Made by a program: the position numbers and the translations under genes. The notes under the pieces are model-generated. The model did not search any database and was not told the DNA's origin. It saw only the letters and a program-made list of their open reading frames with translations. From NCBI GenBank assembly GCA_964444795.1, contig CAYUIQ010000096.1, positions 1-29,407 of the forward strand: 29,407 bases of DNA. The letters are read 5' to 3'. Below are positions 7,554 to 16,800 of this stretch, piece by piece. Numbering within the stretch: the first letter of the stretch is position 1; each line of letters begins with the position of its first letter. Source of the stretch: JABMRP01 sp964444795 (GTDB taxonomy: Bacteria > Planctomycetota > Planctomycetia > Pirellulales > Thermoguttaceae).

Positions 7554-8702
7554 ATGGAATTTCGGACGCGTGCTATTCACGTTGGCAATCGGCGCGATAC
7601 GGAAACGGGGGCCGTGGTACGGCCGATTCACTTGGCGGCGACCTACGTGCAGCCGGGGGCCGGCGATTGGGGCCAGTTCGACTACGCGCGCAGCGGCAAT
7701 CCCACGCGAAAGGACTTGGAAACGGCGCTTGCCTCGCTGGAGTCGGGTACCGACGCCCTGGCTTTCTCCTCCGGCATGGCGGCGATTCATTGCGCCACGA
7801 TGCTCCTTTCTTCCGGCCAGAGCGTCCTGGCCGGTACCGACATCTACGGCGGCACCTACCGGCTGCTGCACAAGATCGTCGATCGCTCGGGCATCGGCGT
7901 GACCCTGGCGCCGGCCCACGACCTCGACGCGTTGGAAGCGGCGATTACCCCACAGACTCGCTTGCTCTGGATCGAGAGCCCCGGCAATCCGCTGCTGTCG
8001 ATCACCGACATCGCCGCGTGTGCCGAGATCGCCCATCGCCACGGCCTCCTGCTGGGCGTCGATGCCACGTTTGCCACGCCCGTCTTGACGCGCCCGCTGG
8101 AACTGGGCGCCGATATCGTCATGCACTCGGCCACCAAGTATCTGGGCGGACATAGCGACGTGCTGGGCGGTGCCCTGGTGGTCGCCGACCGGGCGCTTCA
8201 CGACCGTCTCTATTTCATTCAAAACGCTACCGGCGCGGTGATGGGGCCGCTGGAGAGTTTTCTTTGCATTCGGGGGATCAAGACCCTTGAACTGCGCGTG
8301 CGGGAACAATCTCGCAGCGCGCAGCAGTTGGCTCAGTTTCTCCTGGCCGACGACCGGGTCGCGCGGGTCATGTACCCCGGGCTGCCCGACCACCCGGGCC
8401 ACGAGATCGCCGCGCGGCAGATGGACGGCGGCTTCGGGGCGATGCTCAGTTTCGAGATCGCCGGCGATTTTGCCGTCGCCAAGAAAGTCGTCGAGAGTAC
8501 CCGGTTGTTTCAACTGGCCGTGAGCCTCGGGGCGGTCGAGTCGTTGATCGAACAGCCGGCCTCAATGTCGCACGCCAGTTACGATCCCCAAGATCGGCGG
8601 GCTCACGGTATCGCCGACGGATTGATCCGCCTCTCGGTCGGGCTGGAAGCGGTCGAAGATCTCCAGGCCGACTTACAGCAGGCCATGGAGGGCGCGTTTT
8701 GA
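7554..8702 (+). CDS. Cystathionine lyase (Cys/Met metabolism PLP enzyme)
   Basis: 382 residues. The ATG at 7554 follows GGGAGAGGG and lies 33 bases after the previous stop, so the two genes are probably one transcript. The fold is the same as its neighbour: DYARSGNPTRK, FSSGMAAIH, ESPGNPLLSI, Lys195 in HSATKYLGGHSDVLGG (the full family PLP signature), and SLGAVESLIEQPASMSH. Next to a cystathionine gamma-synthase it most simply serves as cystathionine beta-lyase (to homocysteine) or gamma-lyase (to cysteine). The ESLIEQPASMSH end is shared by both and does not separate them, so I give no symbol. A second synthase or a sulfhydrylase cannot be excluded. Confidence 0.87.
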   Translation: MEFRTRAIHVGNRRDTETGAVVRPIHLAATYVQPGAGDWGQFDYARSGNPTRKDLETALASLESGTDALAFSSGMAAIHCATMLLSSGQSVLAGTDIYGGTYRLLHKIVDRSGIGVTLAPAHDLDALEAAITPQTRLLWIESPGNPLLSITDIAACAEIAHRHGLLLGVDATFATPVLTRPLELGADIVMHSATKYLGGHSDVLGGALVVADRALHDRLYFIQNATGAVMGPLESFLCIRGIKTLELRVREQSRSAQQLAQFLLADDRVARVMYPGLPDHPGHEIAARQMDGGFGAMLSFEIAGDFAVAKKVVESTRLFQLAVSLGAVESLIEQPASMSHASYDPQDRRAHGIADGLIRLSVGLEAVEDLQADLQQAMEGAF

Positions 8703-8705
8703 GGC

Positions 8706-8807
8706 CTACGCGTCTTCCGACTCGACCATGCGCAGCACCGCGCGCATGTAGCCCAGCGTGTAGGCCATGCCGGCGTGCCACTGGCGTCGAGTGGGTCGAG
8801 GTGTGTA
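8706..8807 (-). pseudogene. Remnant of a protein C-terminus
   Basis: On the minus strand an open stretch of 33 codons ends in TAG at 8706-8708 and reads RQWHAGMAYTLGYMRAVLRM then VESEDA. This reads like the real end of a globular protein, not a random frame, but an in-frame TGA lies at 8808-8810 and no start or RBS precedes it. I take it as the 3' relic of a deleted or interrupted gene. I do not recognise the family. It lies between the lyase stop and the hydrolase start. Confidence 0.4.
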
Positions 8808-8862
8808 TCATTGGGGGGGATTGGAACCGAGTCACAAGACCTTTCTTCGAGGAGAAAACCCG

Positions 8863-9657
8863 GTGAGATTTACAGCAGCGGCGATCGTGGCAGCAGCGGC
8901 AATGATGGGAGCATGGAACCAGGCGGGCGCGGACGAGAAGGAAATTGCCGAGAAAATGGAAGCACGCGTCCATCGCGATGTCGACGGCAAAACGCTTCCC
9001 TATCGGTTGTTCGTGCCGCCGGGATACGACAAAACGCAAAAGCATGCGCTGGTCCTCTTTCTCCACGGGGCCGGTGAACGGGGCGACGACAATCGCCGGC
9101 AACTCGTCCATCCGCAGGTGTTGCGTCTGGTCGGCGAAGAAGCCCGAAAGAAGACACCCTGTATTCTGGTCGCGCCGCAGTGTCCGCGCGAGGACAAGTG
9201 GGTGCCGTCTTACTGGGGACTGCAGAAATCCGAGGCGGCCCGGCGCCCCAGCGAGGCGATGCGGCTGACGTTTGAAATACTCGACGGGCTGGAGAAGCAA
9301 TTCAACATCGATCCCGACCGGCGTTACGTGACGGGTCTTTCGATGGGCGGATTCGGATCGTTCGACGCGTGCCTGCGACGACCCGATTATTTTGCCGCGG
9401 CGGTGCCCATCTGTGGCGGAGCCGATAGCTCCCGGGCCAAGGAAATCGCCCACATTGCGTTCTGGGTGTTTCACGGCGGCAGCGACAACGTCGTACCGCC
9501 CCGCCTGTCGCGCGCGATGGTCGAAGCGCTGAAGGAGGCCGGCGGCAAGCCGAAGTACACCGAGTATGAAGGCGTGGGCCACAACTCATGGTCTCGCGCC
9601 TACACCGAGCCGGCGTTTGTCGAGTGGGTGTTCAGCCAGAAACGCAAGGCGAAGTAG
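8863..9657 (+). CDS. Secreted alpha/beta hydrolase (esterase/peptidase-like)
   Basis: 264 residues from GTG 8863, chosen because AGGAG lies at 8850-8854 and a signal peptide (FTAAAIVAAAAMMGAWNQAGA) starts at once; the frame is open upstream to 8767 without such support. The catalytic triad is visible: Ser160 in GLSMGGFGS, Asp208 in GGSDNVVPP, and His240 in GVGHNSW. LFLHGAGERGDDN after the first strands contains the oxyanion-hole region. Length and motifs fit the predicted-peptidase/PHB-depolymerase-like family of small secreted hydrolases. It probably cleaves esters or short peptides outside the cytoplasm; the substrate cannot be told. Its 3' end overlaps that of the convergent aldolase gene by 26 bases. 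Confidence 0.88.
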   Translation: MRFTAAAIVAAAAMMGAWNQAGADEKEIAEKMEARVHRDVDGKTLPYRLFVPPGYDKTQKHALVLFLHGAGERGDDNRRQLVHPQVLRLVGEEARKKTPCILVAPQCPREDKWVPSYWGLQKSEAARRPSEAMRLTFEILDGLEKQFNIDPDRRYVTGLSMGGFGSFDACLRRPDYFAAAVPICGGADSSRAKEIAHIAFWVFHGGSDNVVPPRLSRAMVEALKEAGGKPKYTEYEGVGHNSWSRAYTEPAFVEWVFSQKRKAK

Positions 9658-10699
9658 ATTCCGTATCCGCGACGTCCCGGAGAATCTCGATCGCACGATC
9701 CACGGCCTGCGAGTCGACGTCCAAATGGGTGACGGCACGTAGCGTCGTGGGGCCGGTGGCATTGATCCACAGTCCCCGGGCGTACAAGGCGGCGGAGAAC
9801 TCGGCGGCCGTGCCCCACGTCGGATCGACGTGGAAGAACACCAGGTTGGTATCGACCTGCTCGTCGAGCAACCGGAGACGGTCGATCTGGCGGATCGCCT
9901 CGGCCAGACGCTGGGCATTGGCATGATCGTCGGCTAGGCGGTCGACGTGGTGATCGAGTGCGTGGAGTGCCGCGGCGGCGATGATGCCCGCCTGGCGCAT
10001 GCCGCCGCCGAGCACCTTGCGATGTCGGCGGGCCTCGTCGATCAGATCTTTCGGTCCGTTCAGCGCCGAACCGACCGGAGCGCCGAGCCCTTTGCTGAAA
10101 CAGACGCTTACCGTGTCGAAATGCTTCGCCCAACGGGCCGGTTCGATGCCCGTGGCAATGGCGGCGTTGAACAACCGCGCGCCGTCCAGATGGGTCCGTA
10201 AACCGTTCTCGCGTGCCCCGCCGCAAATGGCCTTGACGGTCTCGTAGGGTTGAATCCGTCCGCCGCCCCGGTTGTGCGTGTTTTCCAGGGTGACCAAGCG
10301 CGTGCGTACAAAATGTGCGTCGGCGGGGCGAATGAGGCCGTGGAGTTGTTCCGGCCGCAGCACACCGCGGGTTCCCTCGACCGGCCGCGCGGCGATGCCG
10401 CTGAGTTGGGCATAGCCGGCCTGTTCGTAGTTGTAGATGTGGCAGCCGGCGTCGCAGATCATCTCATCCCCCGGGCGGCAATGCACGCGTACGCCGATCA
10501 GGTTCGACATCGTGCCCGAGGGTACGTAAACGGCCGCTTCCTTGCCCAGCATCTCGGCCACGCGGTCTTGCAACCGGTGTACGCTCGGGTCGTCGCCAAA
10601 CACGTCGTCGCCCACCTCGGCTTCGGCCATGGCCTTTCGCATCGCGGGCGTGGGACGGGTGACCGTATCGCTACGAAAATCGAGGACGTCGTCGGACAT
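9632..10699 (-). CDS. ltaE: Low-specificity L-threonine aldolase
   Basis: 355 residues. This PLP enzyme splits threonine and allo-threonine into glycine and acetaldehyde in the cytoplasm. Motifs: FRSDTVTRPTPAMRKAM at the N-terminus, VGDDVFGDDP, LENTHNRGGG, HLDGARLFNAA (the Asp contacts the PLP ring nitrogen), and the Schiff-base Lys203 in SVCFSKGLGAPVGS. Length is normal for the family. Start is ATG 10699; the RBS is weak. Its last 26 bases overlap the hydrolase gene tail to tail. It is monocistronic on this strand, isolated from the giant-protein operon by the palindrome at 10817-10877. Confidence 0.93.
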   Translation of the reverse strand: MSDDVLDFRSDTVTRPTPAMRKAMAEAEVGDDVFGDDPSVHRLQDRVAEMLGKEAAVYVPSGTMSNLIGVRVHCRPGDEMICDAGCHIYNYEQAGYAQLSGIAARPVEGTRGVLRPEQLHGLIRPADAHFVRTRLVTLENTHNRGGGRIQPYETVKAICGGARENGLRTHLDGARLFNAAIATGIEPARWAKHFDTVSVCFSKGLGAPVGSALNGPKDLIDEARRHRKVLGGGMRQAGIIAAAALHALDHHVDRLADDHANAQRLAEAIRQIDRLRLLDEQVDTNLVFFHVDPTWGTAAEFSAALYARGLWINATGPTTLRAVTHLDVDSQAVDRAIEILRDVADTESTSPCVSG

Positions 10700-10816
10700 A
10701 GGAAATCGTTTCTGTTGGGGATCAACCTGCGTACCAGCAGGCCCATTGTCCCGATTTTTGGCCAGATTGGCAACCGGGTGTCAGAATGCCCCCTCTCCCT
10801 GACGGGGCTGTTGATT

Positions 10817-10877
10817 TAGTAACCCGAAGCGTCAGCGAGGCCGTCTTTTCCGTCCTCGCCGGCGCTTCGGGTTACTA
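10817..10877. repeat. Long palindrome, planctomycete-type repeat / likely terminator
   Basis: TAGTAACCCGAAGCG with its continuation (10817-10843) is an inverted copy of 10850-10877, with about 27 paired positions, three mismatches and a short pyrimidine-rich loop. It lies just downstream of the stop of the 2716-residue gene and upstream of ltaE, so the RNA would end the giant-protein transcript as a strong stem-loop. The AACCCGAAGCGTCAGCGAGG wording is, from memory, common between genes in Pirellula-like genomes. Confidence 0.65.
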
Positions 10878-10897
10878 TTGCCCGTGAACAATCCGCG

Positions 10898-13800
10898 TCA
10901 CGCATCCACCGGTGTGGGCGATTCGACGGTGCGGAGTTTCGCGACCAACGCCAGAACCAGCAGCACCAGCCCGCCGATCAGGGCGATGGCCGCCAGCGGT
11001 ACGAACAGGTGGAACACGAGTCCGACGGTTCCCAGGATCAACAGCAGCGCGACGCCTCGCCTGGAGGCCAGCCAGCGGAACCTGAACCGCGCCGCGAAAT
11101 GAGCCAGAATCGCGGCGATCAGCACGATGGCCACGGCGACGCCCGTGTTGCTGGCATCGGAGACCGTCGTTTCGGAAACCGCCTGGGCGGTGATCGAAGC
11201 GTCGCCCCGGGGCTTGGTGAAGTAGAGGACCCGGCCGCGTCGGGGCAACTCGATGTCGAGGCTGGCCATTCCGGCCGCCACGGTCGCGGGTACACCCGAA
11301 TCACCGTCTTCGTTGCTCCGTTTGCCGTAGGCGAGTTCCTCACCACTGGCCGTGCGGAATCGATCGCCCCTGCGCGCGCGGCCGGAACTCGATTTGCCGC
11401 GGCCGGCCATGCCCGAACCGGTGTACGAACCAACCGTTCCCAGCAGATCGTTCTCCTCGGTTCCTCCCGGCGGGATACGCTTTCTGAGTGCCTGCGTGAC
11501 TTCCTCAATGGTAGCCTCGTCGGAGTCGACCCCATCCATGGACCAGACCTTGACTTGCCCGTCGCCGCCGGCGACGACCGTTTTCCCGTCGGGTGAGAAG
11601 GCGGCGGAGAATTGGGATGTCTTCCGCGCCGGCTGACCCCGCTGCGGTTTCCCCTTGCCGCGGCGGAGCAGCTCCTCGGCCTGTTGACGGCCCTGCTGTT
11701 GGTATGCCGGTTGTTTCGGTGGTTCGCCACCTTGCTGGCCGGCCGCTTGTGGCCACCCTTCCGCCTCTCCTTGCGGCTGAAGCTGACCAGGAGTCTGCTG
11801 CCCTGGGCGTACCGATCCGACAGGCGGTTGGGCCACCAGTGCCGGGTTGTCGAGCTTGTTCTTCGACAGCCACTCGGCGTTGAGCGACGTGCCTTGGCTC
11901 ACCGGTCCGCGCGATTGATCCGCTGCCGAGTCGGCCCAGTTGGGACCGAGCGTTTGCACCACGCTGCGAGATCGGGTCGTCTTCTGCCACTGGAGCCGCT
12001 GGTTCAGAAGGTCGCGGTTATCCCCGGCGGAAACTTGCGTTTCGGCGTCCCCCAACCGATCGAGCTCCTCGTCGGCTTCGCGCAGAACCTCGCTGTTCGC
12101 GACCAATTGCTCCTGCAATCCGGCGTTGTCGGCGTAGTCGTTTCCGAACTCCTGAAGCTGCAGCGTTTCCTTGCGGATGTTCTTATAGTTGTACTCGGCC
12201 CGGGCCTGCTCAAACTTCTTCCCATGGCGCATGGTCTCGGCAAGCTGTTTGACCTGCTTGTTATGAAACGCCACGCGCCCGGCGGCCATGTCCCCTTCGT
12301 CGGTTGCCTGTCGCATCGTGCCGCCGAAGTCGTACCACCGATAGTTCTCCGGTACATGCAGCCGAACCTGGCTTAGTTCGACGTGGATGTTCTCGGTATG
12401 CATCAGCGGGAAATCGACCTTGTTGTCGAAACGCGAGAGCGGGGGCACTTTGCCGCCGTATTTCAGAATCACGTCGTAGGCCAGATCGCCCACTGCCGTC
12501 TTAACCAGCGGAATGCGGATGTGTCGCGCATCGGGCGACTTGGGTTTGAGGGTCGGTTTGACCGGCTGGCCCGCCACCCGAGCGGTCCAGAGCACGGCAC
12601 CTTCGGGCAGCAAGATTTCGAGGAACGGTTCGGTCGTGTTGTCGAGTTTGTAGAGCTGTTGCGCCCGATAGGCACCCGTAGCATCGAAGACCAGCACGGT
12701 TTCGGCCAGACCGATGCTCGCCCCGACCGTCTCCACGGCCTCGCGGCGCGTGGTGGCGAAAACGAGTCGCGGCTGCCGCGCGTCGCCGACTACGAGATAG
12801 GCGTGCCGAATGGTCGATCGGGCCGGCCCCGCCTCGCCGCGATCGTTGGAGGCCAGAAGCGACAGGCGCTCGACCAGCGAGCGCCAGTCGCGCGTTTGTC
12901 GTCGGATCGCTTCCAGACCGCTCGTCATTTCATCGCGCACAACGATCTCATCGCGGCCAGCTTGCTCCAGGGTGACGAACCGGCGCAGCACGTCGCCCGT
13001 CTCGACGACGGGAATCGGCACCTCGCGGTCTTCGCCGGGTGAAAGCGGGCCGTCGTTTTCCACGACAACACCCAACTCGCCCATCACTTCTTCCTGCAAG
13101 GTGATCCGCAGACGCAGCAGGCTCGGATCGCGCTGAACCGGTTCGATCTCCTTCTGATGAAAGAGGTTGCCCGTGCGAACACGACAGTCTTTCATCCGGG
13201 CCGGCAGGAGAAACACGACTTCGCGAATGCCCGCCCCGGCGATGAGGAAATCGAGCGAGATCGTCTCTTCCAACGACCGCTCGGTGGCCTTCACGTTGGT
13301 AAACGTCGAGCAGCTCACGCTTGCCTGGCGAGCGGTCAACTCGACGGCGCCTTGATAGCCGGCATCGCCATGGCGCAGCGCCACGCGCACCGCGTCGCGC
13401 TGCTGGGGCGTAATCCAGGCGAAGACCTTTTCCAACTCCATGGTTTGACAGCCCGCCAGATCGGCCACGTCGACGTTGTAGGCCGGATCGACCAGGACGG
13501 CCGTCTCCCCTTCTTGCGTCCGCACGCTGCGGATTTCCAGCGACGGCAAGGCAAAACGGTCGACCGTTTCCCGCCGCCCGAGCACGCCCCGGAGAAACAA
13601 TTCGACCGAGCCCGAGCGACCGCCGGTCAGATAGACGCTCAACAGCGACCGGCCGTCCTCTTGGGTAACGGCCCACTGGAAAGTACCGGGAGCACCGACG
13701 TGCTCGATTTCCAACTCCTTGGGTACGAACACTTCGATGCGATAGATGGGCCGCCGCTGGGCCGCCAGTACGATCCGGGTGTCCAGGCTCTGTTCATAGT

Positions 13801-16800
13801 CGGCGATTTTGACGATCGTCTGCAGCGTGGCCGTCACGTCGGCGACCACCGGCGCCGCCGCCAGACGGACGCCAAAGGGCGTCGCCGAGAACTCGTACGC
13901 CTGGAACGGCCGGATTCCCAGCGGGTGTTCCAAGGTGCCGCCGCCTTGCTTTGCCTGGTCGGCCGACAGATCGGCGCGTCGCACGGCGCCGGAAGTGCTC
14001 ACCACGTGGAGGTCCAGCAGCGGACTGCGAAGGACGGTAAGCCGGCCCGTGTGAAACGCGGCGTCGCCGACAGTCACCGAGGGCACGTCGAACTCCCGCA
14101 GGTCGCCTTCTCCGACCGGCCCGCGACGCCGCAGCAGCACGGTGAAGTTCTCGTTCTCTCGGGCGGTTTCCAACAGCGTGATCTCGACACCGGGCCGCCC
14201 GGCGTCGGTGCGCGGTTGCCATCCGCGGACATTCGTGCCGCGCACATCCTCGACCAGATAACCCTCGGGCACCTCGACGCGGAAGAAATCGCGTTGGCCG
14301 CGGCGAAACTCCAGCTTCAGATTCCAGACCAACCGCAGGCCGTCTTCCTGTACGTCCAATTCGGCGGTGGAGGCAACCGTCAGCGTTTGGTCGACGACGC
14401 CGTGGGCCACCTTGGGCCGCCATTGCAGGTCGAATCGTCCCTTGGCTCCCAGCGACGTTTCGATCGTTTCTCCGGGTTGCTCCGTCTCATAACCACGCCG
14501 ATCGGCGACCTCGCCCAACCGCACGTCGGTTTGTGCGCGGGGGATGGTAATCGACATGGCCGTTGCCGGCGCGGCGGGTAAGCGACCGTCGGCCACGCGC
14601 CAACCGCCCTGGCGATGCAGGTGCATCCGCACCGTCAGCTTCAGTTCGTGGCGTCCCTTGCCCGAGATGTACAACACGGCGAGCGAACCGTCGGAAACGT
14701 CGGCCTCTTGTGCATTGGAGGACGCCGGCGCATTGGGGGCCTGATTTGGCGCGGGCACCGATACGACGTTCAGCCGGGCCGGCTTGCCGTCCAACTCGGC
14801 CGAAGCCAAAACGCCGCCTTCCAAACGCAGCGGGACGCTGACGAAGCCCTCGGCCAGAACGTCGATTTCCAGCCGGCCTTCGACCGAAAGATATTCTTCG
14901 TTCTCGCCCTCGGCCGGGGGCGTTGTCGTGTACGATGCGCCGGCCAGCAAATAGGGAGCCGGCGCCGAAGGTGTTTCGAGTCGCTCCAGCGGGTTGGCCC
15001 GATTCCACAACTCGACGTACTTGTCGTAAGGGATCAGCAGCCGATCGGCTTGGCTAGTTCCATCGGCCGACATGGGGTCGTAGGGTAAAACGATGGCGTC
15101 GTGGGGGATTTTGACCGGTGGCGCCGGCTCGATGACTTGAACCGTGTAGCGATTTCCGCCGGTGTTGTCACCGGCCGGTGGCGCGGCGCTGGTTATCATC
15201 GGCAGCGCAGCGAACAGGAGCATCGCCACCGTTGCGCCGGTAACGAGCCCGCATCGAGTCAGTCCACGGCATAGTAGCCCGAGGAGGAGTCGTACCAGAG
15301 CCACGGCCAGATAGAAGGGCACCAGCCACGCGGCGGCAAGGAACATCGTGTTGCAGACATGGGTCGCCGACACGCACCCGACCAGAGCGGGCACCACCGA
15401 CGCCACGAGAGCGACGGTGACAATGTAGAACGACTTGAGCCGGGCCGAGCGACGCCATAGGGCCAGTCCCAGCAGGATCACGACCAGACCGAGTCCGTGG
15501 CCCAGGGCATCGAACCGCGGGCGATGAGCCAGGGTGACCGAAAGGAGCGGCTCTTCGCCCAGGCTGCGGAAGACGACGGCGCGCGTCGATCCGTCGGCCG
15601 TCTTTTTCAATGGAATCGGCAGACTGCGCACGCCCTTCCTCTGCTGACGCACGATGCGCGTGCGTTCCAACTCTTTCCAGATCTCCGCGTCGGGGTAGAC
15701 GATCGGCGGTTCGCCGGGAACCGGAATATGTGACTTTTCGACCTCGAAGAGCGAATCCACGGTGCGTTTCTGCTCTTCGATGCGCTCGGCCATGTCGCGA
15801 GGTTCGGCCGGTGTCGTGCTTGGCTGCCTCGGCGTCTCGACCGACAGGGGCTCTTCGGTGGGCACCATCTCCTCGCCTTCTTCGGCCCCGCCTTCGCCGA
15901 AGAAATCTGGCGACTTGTCGGTGTCGGGCATCGATTCGGACCGGTCGAAGAATTTCGACGCTCGGGGCGCCGCGACCGTTCTATCCTCGTTCTTCCCCGG
16001 GTACTCCCTCGCACCAGTTTTAGACCGACCGGATCCAGTTTTAGACCAATCGGTTCTGCCGCCACTCCGCGACTCGTGGTAAGTCATGCCCAGAAGACCC
16101 CGCAAATCGTGACGTCCCCATCGAAGAATCTTCCGGCCCAGCGCAACGGCCGCCAGCTCGGGCGGCGCCAGGTCTTCGGCCGACAGCGTACCGCCGCTTC
16201 GCACCACCTCGTAACCGGCCGGCGGAATCACCTTCCACACGAGATCGGCCACCGGCACCTCGATCGGCTTGGCATTGCGACCGGCGCGCAGCAGCAGCCG
16301 CGGAGCCGGCAGATCCACCTGTCCGGAGAGTTCCACCGAGGCAACCGGCGTCTGGTAGACGATCTCCAACTCGCGTCGGGCCGTGTCGGCGGTGGTGTGC
16401 AAGCTCACCAGAAGGCTGTCTCCCTGACGCTGCGGCTTCACCAGCGTATCGTCGAGCACGGCCGACCACAGTTCCGAATCGGGGGGCAATTCCACTTCCA
16501 AGAACTGCGCCTTGGTGTGCAAGACAAACAGGGCCGACGTCTGGCTCACGCCGTCGGCCGAAAGCTGCGTGGTCAGTTGCGCTTGCTCGGCGATGGTTGC
16601 GGCCAGCGGATAGGCATCGTGGCGGAAGATACTCACGGCCACCCTCGGCGGTTCTCCGGAGAAGCCGTACGCGGCCAGCAACCGTTGCCCCGGCTGATGC
16701 TCGCACCGGGCAAATTCTCCCACGTCGACACGCCGGCATCGCAGGTCGGGAACCACCTGCACGTCGAGTTCCGCGTTGCCCTCCACGGCGACGAATCCAG

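Noticed and set aside
7101..8513. 470-codon minus-strand frame across both PLP enzyme genes
   Set aside because: It is a shadow of two genes with clear catalytic motifs, and it runs across the intergenic gap.
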